DNA from: Leptodactylus fallax
Lineage: Eukaryota; Chordata; Amphibia; Anura; Leptodactylidae
DNA: 64,000 bases
Direction of reading: 5' to 3'
Assembly: GCA_947044405.1 (NCBI GenBank)
Contig: CAMRHE010000168.1
Span: forward strand, 248,501 to 312,500
The translations under genes and the position numbers were made by a program. Positions 23,382 to 35,540 of this stretch are shown piece by piece (position 1 is the first letter of the stretch; every line of letters starts with the position of its first letter). A model generated the notes under the pieces. That model searched no databases and had not been told where the DNA came from. It saw only the letters and a program-made list of their open reading frames with translations.

Positions 23382-23737
23382 AGAGCCCCACGTTGCGTGA
23401 ACCCATCCACACATTGCAGAAAGATACCCACTGTGGAAATGCTGCAGTTTCCAAAACGGTTGCGTTTTTGGAAATCGCAACATGTCAATTATACCTATGG
23501 AAAGCGCTTTTTGGCTGCGGTCCGCCCGTAGCAGAAAAGCAGCTTTTTTTGTTGCAGGTTTTGTCGAGATTTTTTGAGCAAAGTCAGGAGTGGATTGAGC
23601 AGAAAGTAGAAGTATACTTTGCTTCCTTTATATTTCCAATTCCCTTTGTAGTCACTAATGGGTTTGGTTTGAAAAAGCCTCAGCAAAATCTGCAACAAAA
23701 AAAGCTGCTTTTCTGCAATGTGGGGCCTTGGCCTAAC
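23382..23737. mobile_element. hAT-like MITE (GGCCCCATGT family) copy 2
   Basis: The ends are CCAGAGCCCCACGTTGCG and ATGTGGGGCCTTGGCC. An internal inverted repeat is present: GCAGAAAAGCAGCTTTTTTT near 23532 pairs with AAAAAAAGCTGCTTTTCTGC near 23699. Confidence 0.75.
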
Positions 23738-23810
23738 GTAAGAGAAATTTGTACAACAAATCTGTGTTGTGTGGATAAACTGTATAATTTTTGTCCTAAG
23801 TTTATATAAA

Positions 23811-24793
23811 AAGAGGTATTCCCACCTTAGCCATTTAATAAATGTCTAAAACATGCATGTCACACAAGAGACCTGCAACAATATGAAAAATGGGAGTCTC
23901 TCTACTTTGTCCCTCCTTGTGAGAAGGAGAAACTCTCCAAGCACATTTGTGCAGTTACTTCTATATTAACTCACATATTATCACATGGAGGTGATAGCCT
24001 GTCCAGGTGGGACGGTTTGTCAAGTGATTTTTGTTCTCTACATAGACAAGACCAGGGGCTGGACCTGCATCTATCAGATACTTGGGTCATGTCAAAGCCC
24101 TTTACTGAACTATTGCTATGGGTGTGTATGGTAATGACAGTTCTATTTTACTATAGCTAATTTTACTCTATTTTTAGAATTTAGTATAATTATTAAGCCA
24201 TGAAAAAACCAGGATGCTATATCCTGTGGGTATTGCATAACACCCCTTGAGGCTGAAGACCCATGTTGCGAAAACACAGTGTATTGGCCGCGGCGGAAAT
24301 TCTGTGGCAAAAAACGCTGTATTTTACAATACCTGCAAAGTAAATGTGATTCGTATTAATCCCATCCACCTATTGCAGAAAAAAAAACACAGTGGAAAAG
24401 CTGTGTTTTCAAAAACCTGCGTTTTTGAAAACCGCAGCATGTCAATCTTATACCTGCGCAAACGCTGGCGTTTTCTGTATGGGTATAACAGTGGCAGAAA
24501 ATCTGCAGAGGGAAACTCTGCAAAAATGCAATGAAAAACTCAGCAAAAAAAAAGATGCAATGCACTTTTTTGCTGCGTTTCGCTACATGGGGCCTTAGCC
24601 TCAATGATGTTTAAAGAAGACCTGTTACCAAGTACAAGAAGCTACATGGCATACATTACTTCATTGCCACTGTAATTTCACATAGCAGGCAAATGAAGCA
24701 GCATTGCTAAAGCAATATATTTAGGAAAACACTTGAATTAACATAAGCTAGTAGCATTGATCGAATCCTTGAGATGGGAATACCCCTTTAAAT
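23811..24793. mobile_element. MITE with GAGGTATTCCCACC / GGGAATACCCC ends, carrying a nested MITE
   Basis: The left end is at 23811 and the right end reads GATGGGAATACCCCTTTAA at about 24793. It contains the hAT-like MITE 24249-24601. The TTAA-type right flank suggests the same class as 21466-21679, but the left TTAA is not preserved. Confidence 0.6.
24249..24601. mobile_element. hAT-like MITE (GGCCCCATGT family) copy 3
   Basis: The ends are GAGGCTGAAGACCCATG and CATGGGGCCTTAGCCTC. The interior has CGTATTTTACAATACC-type and ATCCCATCCACC phrases shared with the other copies. Confidence 0.78.
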
Positions 24794-24827
24794 AGCACAT
24801 CAGGCATCAAAACTAACACTAGGTTCA

Positions 24828-25624
24828 CACTAGCGTTCTGGTTTCTGTCCTTCAGGTCTGCTTAGGGACCTGGTTTCTGACAGTTATTGTGCTGTCCCAG
24901 CTATGATTTCCCACTGGGATCTATATATAAATTGTATTGAGTGTTATATGTGTAATACTATATTTAGTTCTTTGCTGCCACCTAGCGGTGTTTGTTATTT
25001 TTGGTTTCAGTAAGTTTCCTATCCATGTAATTTATGTTTTTGTCACTGTAACTCCTCCTCTCTGTGATATCACATCCTGTTCCTGTAGACTTTGCTTGTC
25101 TCATATGCATCTCAGAGCTGGAGACAGGATGTTCTTTTGACCTCTATATTACTATTTCTTGAGGTAAAGTTAATAAACTCACCTAAAAGCACATCCATTG
25201 TAACTTCCTCACTGGAGTTTTACATGCACGGTGTTGCTGAGAGAAATGAATACATAGCGAGTTCACTATTCTTCCATTGCTTGTGCAAGAGATTGCAACT
25301 CACACTCATCAGAGACGTCTCACATGTACACTGGTGGCTGAATAGTTATACTGAAATCATAAAAACTATAGCAAACTTTTGACTTGCCCCCCCCTCCCCC
25401 CCCCCCCACACACACGGCATAGTGCCCCCTTTCCTGGCCCCCACACAGTTTATTGCTTCATTTATACAAACTATAATGTCCTAAAGTGGCCTCCAGACAG
25501 TATAGAGGCCCCTGTACACAGTATAATGTCCCATAGCGGTCCCTCCGCAAAAAAAAGCTTTTCTCTCCACCAATTTTAAGAATCTAGGATGGAGTGCCCG
25601 AACGCTAGTGTGAACCTAGCGTAA
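24828..25624. mobile_element. MITE with CTAGGTTCACACTAGCG ends
   Basis: The left end CTAGGTTCACACTAGCGTTC and the right end GAACGCTAGTGTGAACCTAG are almost perfect inverted repeats. The interior contains CTTTGCTGCCACCTAGCGG and a C-rich minisatellite relic (25385-25545) that probably belongs to a second, inserted element. No coding content. Confidence 0.78.
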
Positions 25625-26466
25625 CTATGCTTGTAGCTCGGTAATGGTAGAGGCTAGAGAAAAATTTCCATCTGTGCTGGGATCAGTGGAGCTGCATTTA
25701 TTAACAGATGCTAAAAACTAGAATTGGTGGAGGTGGTGAACGTTTCTCTATGTTAGCTATATTAGCTTTTGGCTACCCTCCCAAGTCTCTTACACTGCCA
25801 TTTATATTTGGTGGCCATCTAGTAGGGGACAATTTGGAGGGACTAACATGAGCATTAAGCAGCAGAGATATCTTGCAATTCCTATTTTGCAATACTTGGA
25901 TCCATATGAAGAATAGAAGACTCATATTGTGATCTTTATGCACCACTTGCATTGTTCTTCTTTGTGCAAAAGTGAATTGTGTGTCAGTAATGCACACTGA
26001 GTCCTTATTAATGGTATTAAACGCACAGAGTATGTTTCCATATGGAATTGCTGTGTAGAAGATATGCAGCATTTTACACTGTCATTCCCATGCTGTTTTA
26101 AAAAATTGCACAGATTATGTATGGCAATTGACCTACAGTGTGTGTTGCTGGGGACACATGGGACATTTTTTTTTTTCTTTTCCAGAACCAGTTTTGTCTA
26201 AATTCAGCTGCAGCCATTAATCTCCATGAAAAGTTATATAACTGTAAATACATTTCATTACATATCTTGTATTGATTGTGAATTACAGTCTATATATTGT
26301 AGTCCAGGGCTGCATTAACAAATATGAATGCTTCAGGGTGACATTTCTCAGCATACTTTGCTGGCTGAACAGAGTTTACTCTGGTTTTATGAATTTTGGA
26401 AAGTGTCATGTTTATACTTGGCAATGTATCTGATGTTAGCTAAACAAGTTCTCCCACTGCATTATG
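25625..26466. other. Unrecognised stretch
   Basis: Single-copy-looking text with no supported gene. The minus-strand open frame at 25773-26072 has no recognisable domain. Confidence 0.35.
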
Positions 26467-27402
26467 CATGCTTAGTAAGGGTGGGTTCACACTACCATTG
26501 GTTATCCGTTATGATAGTGTACGTTAAAAAAAACGGACACCTATCATAACAGACAATAACGGACACTAACTGATGTTAATGTGTCTATTTTTTTTAACTG
26601 ATCCATTTAATGGATCATTTAAAAAACAAACAAATTAGTGTCCGTTTTTTGTTTCTGCTTTCTGAGCATGCGCAGAGAAAAACACAGTAATAACAGACAG
26701 TAACGGACACCTGTCCGTTAGCCATAGACTTTAATGTTAAAAAATAACGGACGCTTGACATCCGATTGGGTGGAAACGGACACGAACGGTCACTAACGGA
26801 AGCAAGATAAAATCCCATTGAAATGAATGGAAATTTTAACGGATTTCTGACAGTTCAGCTAGTGTCGGTTGCAAAAATCTTGTAACGTACAATAGCAACG
26901 GACACTACTGACGGTCACCACCAGTAGTGTGAACGCTCCCTAACCATTTAATGAATCAGTTAAAAAAAAATGGACACATTAGCATCAGTTAGTGTCTGTG
27001 TTTTTGCTTTTTTTTTTTTTTTTTTCTTTCTGAGCATGCGCAGAAAAAAATGGACAGTATAACACAGTATAATGGACACCCGTCATTACTGTCTGTTACC
27101 CATAGACATTAATATTAAAAATAACGTACGCTTGACGTCCGTCATGAAACTTTTTTTTTTTTTTTAACGGACACAAGTCCTGTATGTAGGATTTTTTGTC
27201 TGTAAAAAAAAAAGGACATGTGACGGATTGGGTATAAACAGACACTAGCGGTCACTAACTGACACAAGATAAAAGCCCATTGAAATGAATGGAAATTTTA
27301 ACGGATTTCTGACTGATTCAGCTGGTGTCCGTTGCTAAAATCTTGTAATGGACAATAGCAACGGACAATGACGGTCACCAGCGGTAGTGTGAACGCCCCC
27401 TA
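26467..27402. repeat. Two tandem copies of a GGGTTCACACTA-ended MITE
   Basis: Copy 1 runs from AAGGGTGGGTTCACACTA to TAGTGTGAACGCTCCC (about 26942). A second copy of the same body (GAGCATGCGCAG, CCCATTGAAATGAATGG, TTTTAACGGATTTCTG) follows directly and ends TAGTGTGAACGCCCCC at 27402. The body is full of short inverted units based on AACGGACAC. No coding content. Confidence 0.72.
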
Positions 27403-28030
27403 AGCCTGTGGTTACACTAGTGTTGTGTGACCATTCAGGGACTCTGTCCCCCATTCTGCTTAAAATATGCAGAGAAGTCCTGGAAGCAGCACTTTGCTTT
27501 CCGCCGATTTCCACTGGTAACTGTTTTTTTAAGTGTACCTAGCATAAAGCTGTTAACCTAGCGTAAAGCTGTATGGGATGTGTCTGGTGATAAGCTTGTT
27601 GACTGTTTCCAGTATTGTACATGCACCTTAGGACCATGGGCATAATTACCAAAGACTAGGCCCCATAGCAAATTTTTGACTTTACCCCCCCCCCCTTTCA
27701 ATTGTACAAACTATAATAGCAGCCACTACGGTGGTAGTTACGCCACTGCTTAGGACTAACCTACATGCAATATTTTATGATCAGTATAGGTAAATCAATG
27801 ACCTAGATTTACTATTGTAGTTATAAATAGACACTGGCATAAATGTTGCATAAAATTTTTCAAACTTGTTATTTTGGCGCATCTTGGCTTAAATGTGCCA
27901 AGATGCGCAAAAATTGTGTGGTAAAGTTCTGTCTCAAAGTAAGCCAACTAAAATGTGGTATAAACTCAGACTAGAAAGTTTAAAGATATACCAGATTTAT
28001 CAGACTGCCTAAATTTACACTATCAGTACA
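27403..28030. other. Old repeat pieces and unrecognised text
   Basis: A small element at about 27635-27749 ends TAGTTACGCCACTG, the terminus also seen at 31404 and 42466. Nothing else is supported. Confidence 0.45.
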
Positions 28031-28850
28031 TTTGAGCCAATTGGACCAAGGTGTGAACCGAGAGCAAGGCAGGTGGTTTGGTCTCCGCAACCAGAAATGA
28101 ACGCACACGCGGTAGCAAGAAAAGAATATATATTTACTATAAGTTAATAAAGGCTATTTGAAGGTAAAATGACAGGGAAAAAGACAAGCAAAATATACAA
28201 TATAACATGAACAATTTCAAGGCAAATTCTGCAATGGTTCCACCTTACTCTGTCCAATTCTGCAGTATGGACACGAATGAACAATATACCAAAACTACCC
28301 AACGACCCGACATCACAGGGGCACCCCCTCCCCAGGGCCAGGTGGACCGCTACAGTCTGTAGAAGGGGGGGGTGGGGCCCAAAGTCATTCAGCTTTCTTT
28401 TATAGGAAACGCCCCCCCCACGTATCAGGATCTGGGAGAAATGAAGTCCCTTAACAGGGAAACCCAAGAATGCAAGTAATCCAACAGCAGATTCCACTCA
28501 GCACACGACAGCCGCCGAACCAACACGAGCGGGAGTAAGCCGGGGAGCAGGTGCGTCCAGTACATCAACAGCACTGCGAGCTCATCGTGGATCCATATAC
28601 ACAGTCACAAGTCAGCCACGATCAGCCACGAGCACAGCCTCACGGGACCACAGCCGGCCTACACGTGCTCGGACCAAGATACAGCAGCGACAGAAAAACC
28701 CACACCAGCAAACAACACGCCAAGAGGCGCGCCGTCTCGTCACCCTGCTCCGCTCACACCGCGCAGAACAGGCAAGCGACAAAAGGGGGGAGTCACCCAG
28801 CATCATGTCACAATACAATGGCGCTGTCTTAAAGGAACAGAATCACAGAT
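28031..28850 (-). other. CpG-rich segment, possibly an old LTR
   Basis: It is markedly richer in G, C and CpG than its flanks (28500-28800). On the minus strand a TATAAAAG box is at about 28403-28396. The 3' part becomes AT-rich and then ends in CTCGGTTCACA. TG...CA-like limits can be drawn, but no target duplication matches. A CpG island or a host exon is not excluded. Confidence 0.3.
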
Positions 28851-29739
28851 CATTCCAAACAGAACAGACAAAGAGCTAGGACAACATTGGCTGTCTCTTA
28901 CAAGTGATTCAGCTTTTTATGTACATATGTACCTGTAAAGTGTTTGTACATAGATTGTAAAGCAGTTTATTGTCTAAGACTTTGTAGATTTTTTTTTCTG
29001 CTTTTAATTGTTTATGAATAACGACAAGCAAGGATTTTCTATTCTTAATCCATGCTAGAACACTGGTTTAGAAAAGACGATAGAAGAAATCTGTTATAAT
29101 CTCTCACTGTTTTACCCATTGTTTTGTAGTGTGGTGTGCTGCAGATGGTGTGGAAATTATACTGCCCATTAATACTCTGGTGTTCCTGTTCCTTGCATCT
29201 AAAGACATATACATAAATGTGTATTATACCTCTATGGGTGCATAAGATATGGGCTCTTTGAGAGTGTCCAGTTTCCAGGGAAACCAAAAAATTCCTGAGG
29301 TGTTAGCTCTAGATGGAGAATACACTTTTGCTTGTAACATGAGTCACCAGTTCATGCAAGTGGTTCTAATTCAATTTGTAGCAAGAATATTAAGCAGACA
29401 AAGCAAATATGGAATTATCTTGACCTAGTCATAGCATTGATAAAGTAGGTTATTAATGACTTCATAGAATCATTCATCAAACTAAGAAATTATACATAAA
29501 TGTATCCAGTCATAGATTGCTATAGCTATTATGCCACCTACTGGCACAGATATGAAATTGCTGGAAGCTTTCCTATTTCTGATGTAGCTTCACCTGTGCT
29601 ATGTCTAGTGGAAATTGTCATAGATACATAGTACAATTGAAAGAAGACATAGGTCAACCAAGGGATGGGGAAAGAACGTGGCTATAGGGAAGGAATGAAG
29701 AAAGCAAGCATCAATGTTATTTTTCTGTAAGGTATCTAA
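28851..29739. other. Unrecognised stretch
   Basis: AT-rich, single-copy-looking text. No gene or element is supported. Confidence 0.35.
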
Positions 29740-29743
29740 GGCA

Positions 29744-29972
29744 CAATGGCTCAGTGGTTAGCCTTGTAGCGCTGGAGTCCTGGGTTTGAAACCTGCTAAG
29801 GACAATATCTGCAAGGCGTTTGTAGGTTCTCCCTGTGTTTACATGGGTTTCCTCCACAGTCATACTGATAGGGAATGTAGATTGGGAGCCCTATATGGGA
29901 CAGTGACTGACAATGTAAAGCGCTGTACAATATGATGGCGCTATACAAGTAAGCATAATAAATAATCTAAGT
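29744..29972 (+). mobile_element. tRNA-derived SINE
   Basis: The head has a polymerase III A box (TGGCTCAGTGGTTAG) and a B box (GGGTTTGAAACC) at tRNA-like spacing. The middle carries TTCTCCCTGTGTTTACATGG and TTTCCTCC, typical of vertebrate tRNA SINEs. The tail GGCGCTATACAAGTAAGC with AATAAATAA resembles a LINE 3' tail. It depends on a partner LINE for movement. Confidence 0.82.
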
Positions 29973-29984
29973 CTTTCGAAGCTG

Positions 29985-30250
29985 TTTCCTGTGATCTGGT
30001 CCTGGGGTAGCCTATTCCATAGATTAACAGTCCTTGCAATAAATGAGACTTGTTATCTCTGGAAATTGAACCTTTTTTTTTCTCTTAGTCTTTCAGGGAA
30101 CTTTATATGGAACAACTTTTCACCATAGTTTTTGAATTGTACATCGATACCTTTATACAGTTTTATGTCTACCCTTAGACGTCTCTCATCTCAAGATTAA
30201 ATAAATCTAATTATTTTAATCTCCTACATCTCCATAACTGAGTTCCTCCA
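29985..30250 (+). mobile_element. CR1-like LINE 3' untranslated fragment
   Basis: Phrases such as CCTATTCCATAGATTAACAG, AGATTAAATAAATCTAATTA and CTGAGTTCCTCCATGCCCC match the familiar non-coding tail of amphibian CR1 elements. There is no coding part. A neighbouring section of the same tail appears at 49931-50021. Confidence 0.6.
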
Positions 30251-31006
30251 TGCCCCTTACCCAAGTGATTTTGAGACTGTTTTTTGTGACATGGTACTTC
30301 ATGTTAGTGGTAAACATTGATCAATATTTCTGTATTTATAAAAAAAAATAGGAAATTTGATGGAAATTTGGAAAAATTCACAATTTTCTAAATGCTCTGC
30401 TTTTCAGATAGTCAAACCACACAAATACATTAATAAATATTATCTACCATATCTCTGCTTTATATTGCAGTCATCTTTTAATCTTCTTTTAATTTTTTGG
30501 GATATTAGAAGGCTTACAAGTTTAACAGCGATTTTCTAGAATTACAAGGAAATTTCCCAAACCCATTTCTTAGGGACCTCTTCAGTTCTGTAGGGGATTT
30601 TAAAGGCCTATATAATAGAAACCCCCATAAATCACCCCATTTTCAAAACTTCACCCCTAAAATAATTCAAAACATCATTTGGGAAGTTTGTGAACCCTTC
30701 AAGCATTTCAGGGGAATTAAAACAAGATGGAAGTGAAATTTAGACATTTCATTTTTTTCAATGTGACCCCATTTTAGAAACTACACCCCTCAAGGGGTAT
30801 AGTGAGCATTTTGACCCCACAGCTGTTTCACAGATTTTATTAAGATTTGGATGTGCAAATGAAAAATTATTAAAGTCACTATCTCCAAAGATTTCATTTT
30901 CACAAGGGGTTAAAGAAAAAGCACACCACAGTTTGTTAAACAATTGCTCATGAACACAGCAATACCCCATATGTTGTTGTAATCTGCTGTATGGCTATAT
31001 GGGCCC

Positions 31007-31404
31007 TATTTACTTACTCACAGCCGCCTGTGCTTCCCCTTCTGCGGAAGCGGCTGTGAGCAGGAGTGGGGATCGATAAGTAAGGCCGCGGCCCACTAAC
31101 CCCACAAACACTGCTATCAGAGCCCAGAGTATAATGATCGGAGGCCCAGGGGAGGTGTGGGAACATAAAAAACAATATTACTTACCCTGCGTTCCGGCAG
31201 TCTTCGGGCCAGACGTCATATGGGGCATAATAGTGTGTGCAGGGGCCACTATGGGGCATAATAGTGTGTGTAGGGGCCACTATGGCACATAATAGTGTGT
31301 AGGGGCCACTATGGGGCATAATAGTGTGTGCAGGAATGCGGTTTGTGCGGGAGAGCCATGTAACTGTTCGCCTTGGGGCCCAGCCATTCCTAGTTACGCC
31401 ACTG
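31007..31404. mobile_element. MITE of the TAGTTACGCCACTG family, with minisatellite
   Basis: It interrupts a monomer between TGTATGGCTATAT and CCCTTAGAATACC. The right end reads TAGTTACGCCACTG (31404). Four minisatellite units (ATGGGGCATAATAGTGTGTG) are at 31211-31335. The left end is not sharply defined. Confidence 0.6.
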
Positions 31405-32308
31405 GCCCTTAGAATACCAATACAAAGGAAGCCCCCAAAAAGTGACCCCGTTTTGAAAACTATACCCATCACAGAATTTATCAAGGGGTATTGTGAGCAT
31501 TTTGACCCCACAGCTTTTTCATTTATTTATTAGCATCGGGACGTAAAAATAAAAAAAAACACTTTTTTCAAATTTTTTTCATTTTTACAAGGGGTTAAAG
31601 AGGAATAAGCAGATTGTTACACAATTTCTTCTGAACACGGAAATACCCCATAAGTGGTTTTAAAATGTTGTATGGGTATATGTCAAGGCTCGGAATGGAA
31701 AGAGCACTATTTGGCTTTTGGAGGGCAGATTTTGCTGGAATAGTTTTCAGGTTCCATGTCGCATTTGCAGAGCCCCTAAAGTACCAGTAAAATGGAAACC
31801 CCCTAAAAATTGACCTCATTTTAGGAACTACACCACTCATAAAATTTCTAAAGGGGTATTATCATTTTGAGCCCAAGAGCGCTTCCCAAAAATTAATGTG
31901 CAAAGTGAAAATACAGTGCCGTGCAAAAGTATTCGGCCCCCTTGAACTTTTCAACCTTTTGCCACATTTCAGGCTTCAAACATAAGGATATAAAATTTAA
32001 ATTTTTTGGTGAAGAATCAACAACAAGTGGGACACAATTGTGAAGTGGAACGAAATTTATTGGTTATTTTAAACTTTTGTAAAAAATAAAAAACTGAAAA
32101 GTGGGGCGTGCAATATTATTTGGCCCCTTTACTTTCAGTGCGGCAAACTCACTCCAGAAGTTCAGTGAGGATCTCTGAATGATCCAATGTTGTCCTAAAT
32201 GACTGATGATGATGATAAATATAATCCACCTGTGTGTAATCAAGTCTCCGTATAAATGCACCTGCTCTGTGATAGTCTCAGGGTTCTGTTTAAAGCGCAG
32301 AGAGCATC

Positions 32309-33328
32309 ATGAAGACCAAGGAACACACCAGGCAGGTCCGTGATACTGTTGTGGAGAAGTTTAAAGCCGTATTTGGATACAAAAAGATTTCCCAAACTCT
32401 AAACATCCCAAGGAGCACTGTGCAAGCGATCATATTGAAATGGAAGGAGTATCAGACCACTGCAAATCTACCAAGGCCCGGCCGTCCCTCTAAACTTTCA
32501 CCTCAAACAAGGAGAAGACTGATCAGAGATGCAGCCAAGAGGCCCATGATCACTCTGGATGAACTGCAGAGATCTACAGCTGAGGTGGGAGAGTCTGTCC
32601 ATAGGACAACAATCAGTCGTACACTGCACAAATCTGGCCTTTATGGAAGAGTGGCAAGAAGAAAGCCATTTCTCAAAGATATCCATAAAAAATCTTGTTT
32701 AAAGTTTGCCACAAGCCACCTGGGAGACACACCAAACATGTGGAAGAAGGTGCTCTGGTCAGATGAAACCAAAATCGAACTTTTTGACCACAATGCAAAA
32801 TGATATGTTTGGCGTAAAAGCAACACAACTTATCACCCTGAACACACCATCCCCACTGTCAAACATGGTGGTGGTAGCATCATGGTTTGGGCCTGCTTTT
32901 CTTCAGCAGGGACAGGGAAGATGGTTAAAATTGATGGGAAGATGGATGGAGCCAAATACAGGACCATTCTGGAAGAAAACCTGTTGGAGTCTGCAAAAGA
33001 CCTGAGACTGGGACGGAGATTTATCTTCCAATAAGACAATGATCCCAAACATAAAGCAAAATCTACAATGGAATGGTTCACAAATAAATGTATCCAGGTG
33101 TTATAATGGCCAAGTCAAAGTCCAGACCTGAATCCAATCGAGAATCTGTGGAAAGAACTGAAAACTGCTGTTCACAAACGCTCTCCATCCAACCTCACTG
33201 AGCTCGAGCTGTTTTCCAAGGAAGAATGGACACGAATTTCAGTTTCTCAATGTGCAAAACTGATAGAGACATACCCCAAGCGACTTGCAGCTGTAATCGC
33301 AGCAAAAGGTGGCGCTACAAAGTATTAA
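32309..33328 (+). pseudogene. Tc1 transposase (family D), 339 codons with three in-frame stops
   Basis: From the ATG at 32309 one frame runs to a TAA at 33326-33328, 339 codons, the full length for Tc1 transposases. It is broken only by TGA at 32801, TAA at 33032 and TAA at 33104; the first looks like CpG decay of an Arg codon and the second a mutated Gln codon. Domains in order: helix-turn-helix with GYKKISQTLNIPRSTVQAII, the GRPSKL hook, [10 protein letters not shown] (Asp), DNDPKHKAKS (Asp), [11 protein letters not shown] (Glu). There are no frameshifts, so decay is recent or slow. Confidence 0.95.
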
Positions 33329-33480
33329 CATAAGGGGGTCGAATAATTTGGCACGCCCCACTTTTCAGTTTTTTATTTTTTACAAAAGTTTAAAATATCC
33401 AATAAATTTCGTTCCACTTCACGATTGTGTCCCACTTGTTGTTGATTCTAAACCAAAAAATGTAAATTTTATTTCCTTAT

Positions 33481-33851
33481 TGTGAGAGTATGAACCCAGA
33501 GGGCGCTAGTGAGCGACCCAAAGCCAGGCTTGAAAAGGTCCTCAGCCACACCCTTGGGTGGGGGCACCAACTCCAGACGAAGTGTCTGCAGCAGGAGAGA
33601 GTGCTGTGGAGACCTGCAGGGAGACGGGGAACCAGTCGGAGACAGACGGGCGGTTTGTCCCAAGAGGACTGGGGTCCTGAAAGGACTAACTGAGCCAGGC
33701 TGGCTGTTATTTTTTGTTCCATTTGTAAGCTGAATAAAAGCCATTTTACTTTGGATTAGCTGCTGAATGCTGCTTCTCCGGCACCAGTACCACCTACACC
33801 GAGTCCAGGAGGCTGCTGCCTTTGAGGCTAAATCCCCCCCAAATTGCCACA
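33481..33851 (+). mobile_element. Short solo-LTR-like insertion (371 bp)
   Basis: It begins TGTGAGAGTATGAACCC and ends TTGCCACA, so it has TG...CA limits. The flanks are TTAT (33477-33480) and TTAA (33852-33855), a possible 4-bp target duplication with one change. A polyadenylation signal AATAAA lies near 33736, downstream of a GC-rich first part, as in an LTR read on the plus strand. No TATA box is evident. Confidence 0.6.
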
Positions 33852-35540
33852 TTAAGTTTGAAGGCTGAAATGTGGCAAAAGGTTGAAAAGTTCAAGGGGG
33901 CCGAATACTTTCGCAAGGCACTGTAGAAATTTTTAAATATGCCATTTCAGTGCCCAATACATTGTGCCAACGTTGTCAACGTTGATACTCACTCTAAAAC
34001 TATTAAGTGGGCTAGGTACAAAATAGTTGTATACGTGGACGTAAACTGCTGCTTGGGCACACAGCAGGGATTAGAAGGGAAGGAGCACTGTGCACTTTTT
34101 AGCTTTTGGAGTATAGATTTAGAGGGACTTTCTGCACGCCATGTTGTTTTTGCAGAGCCCTGGAGGTGCCAGTAAATTGGAATTCCACAAGAAGTGACCC
34201 CGTTTTGTAGGGGGTCTTGCAAACATGACAAGGCATCCAAAAACCAATAGTCTAAATCTGTTCTCCAAAAGCACATAGCGCTCCTTTACATCTGAGCCCT
34301 GCTGTGTGCCCAAACGGCAGTTTATGCCCACATGTATTGCCACTTTTGCAGAGCCACTGATTTGCCAGTAAAGTGGAATTCGCAGACATGTGACCCTATT
34401 TGCATTCATTTAATTTCTAGAAATACACAGATGATAATGAAAAGTGAAATTTTTTTTTTCCAGAGCTACGCAATTTTCCAGAGATACTGTAAAGCGGGGA
34501 TCCCGGGCACAACAGCTTTTGGAGCGTTTATCTCTGATACAAGCTGGGCTCAATATATTACTCAATGAAATTACGTATTCCTGGAAAAATAATCATTTTC
34601 TCCTTTCATCATCAGCAGCACATTCCTGCCTGGAAAATAAATTAATGCAACACTTGGGGGCTAAAAATACTCACTGTACCCCTGGATAAATTCCTTCAGC
34701 GGTGTAGTTTCCAAAATGGGGTCACATGTCAGGTGATTCCGCTTTACTGGCATTTCAGGAACTCTGCAAAAGTGTAATGACATCCAAAAATCAAACCGTC
34801 TAAATATATGTTCCAAATAGCACTCCTTCCCTTATGTGCCCGGCTGTGCTCAAACAGCAGTTTATACCCACATATGACATTAAGTACTTTATCCTGGTTA
34901 CAATAGTGTCATACATGTGGGCACAAACTGCTGTTTGGGCACACAGCAGGGTGCAGATGTGAAGGAGCGCTTTAGATTTTGGAGCGCAGATAATAGATGT
35001 TTGGTATCTGGACGCCATGTCATGTTTGTAGAGCCTCTAAGGTTTTGAAGACTGCACCTGTCAAAGAATTTATCAAGGGGTGCAGTGAGCATTAGTATCC
35101 CAGACGTGAATACACAGTGGATGGTGAACAGTGAACATGTAAGCTGTGCGAAGTACATTGGGAACACCAAATTCCCTACTATTTCCCCAGTAGCTTCTAT
35201 GATTGGGGGGATTCACTCTGGAGGTCACTTCTGGTGTCTTTAGCCTCGTAACCTCTAAATCTGGTTTGTACCCTGATAATCGCTCACACAGCTTATACAT
35301 TCTCTTCCTGCCACAACCAGTTTTGTTCCAATGATTTGGCGATTTTTGGGGGGTTTGTCTTCACATTGTGCAAGCTATATTTTTTTTCTAGTGATGTAGC
35401 CGTGAGAGCTTGTTTTTCTAGGTTATGTGATGCATTTAATGTAATGACACCATTTTTAGGTGGCTATAACTTATTGACTAAATTATATAAATTTTTTCTT
35501 GGAGGATTAATAAAAAAAAAATTCTGCCATTAGAATGGAA

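Larger units (their letters stand above)
31914..33923 (+). mobile_element. Tc1-type transposon, family D, with an LTR-like insertion
   Basis: CAGTGCCGTGCAAAAGTATT begins at 31914 and AATACTTTCGCAAGGCACTG ends at 33923. TA flanks are at 31912-31913 and 33924-33925. Inverted repeats of about 200 bp include GTCCCACTTGTTGTTGATTC. Without the 371-bp insertion in its right repeat the length is about 1.64 kb. It lies within a monomer of the long repeat. Confidence 0.93.
30251..35540. repeat. Long tandem-monomer repeat, copy 2
   Basis: It aligns by eye with 13568-20524: the same leader (AGTGATTTTGAGA, GGAAATTTG.TGGAAATTTG), the same monomers (GAAACTACACCCCTCA at 30776 and variants at 31455 and 31818), the diverged monomers, an inverted block at about 34515-34860, and the same tail (CCCTACTATTTCCCCAG). 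The extreme left end is truncated. It carries a CAGTGGCGTAACTA MITE and a Tc1, at sites different from the insertions in copy 1. Confidence 0.78.

Noticed and set aside
28144..28832. Open frames in the CpG-rich segment on both strands
   Set aside because: GC-rich sequence lowers stop frequency. No motif is recognisable and they overlap on opposite strands.
29744..29815. A functional tRNA gene
   Set aside because: A and B boxes are present, but the cloverleaf is incomplete and the sequence continues into a SINE body and tail.
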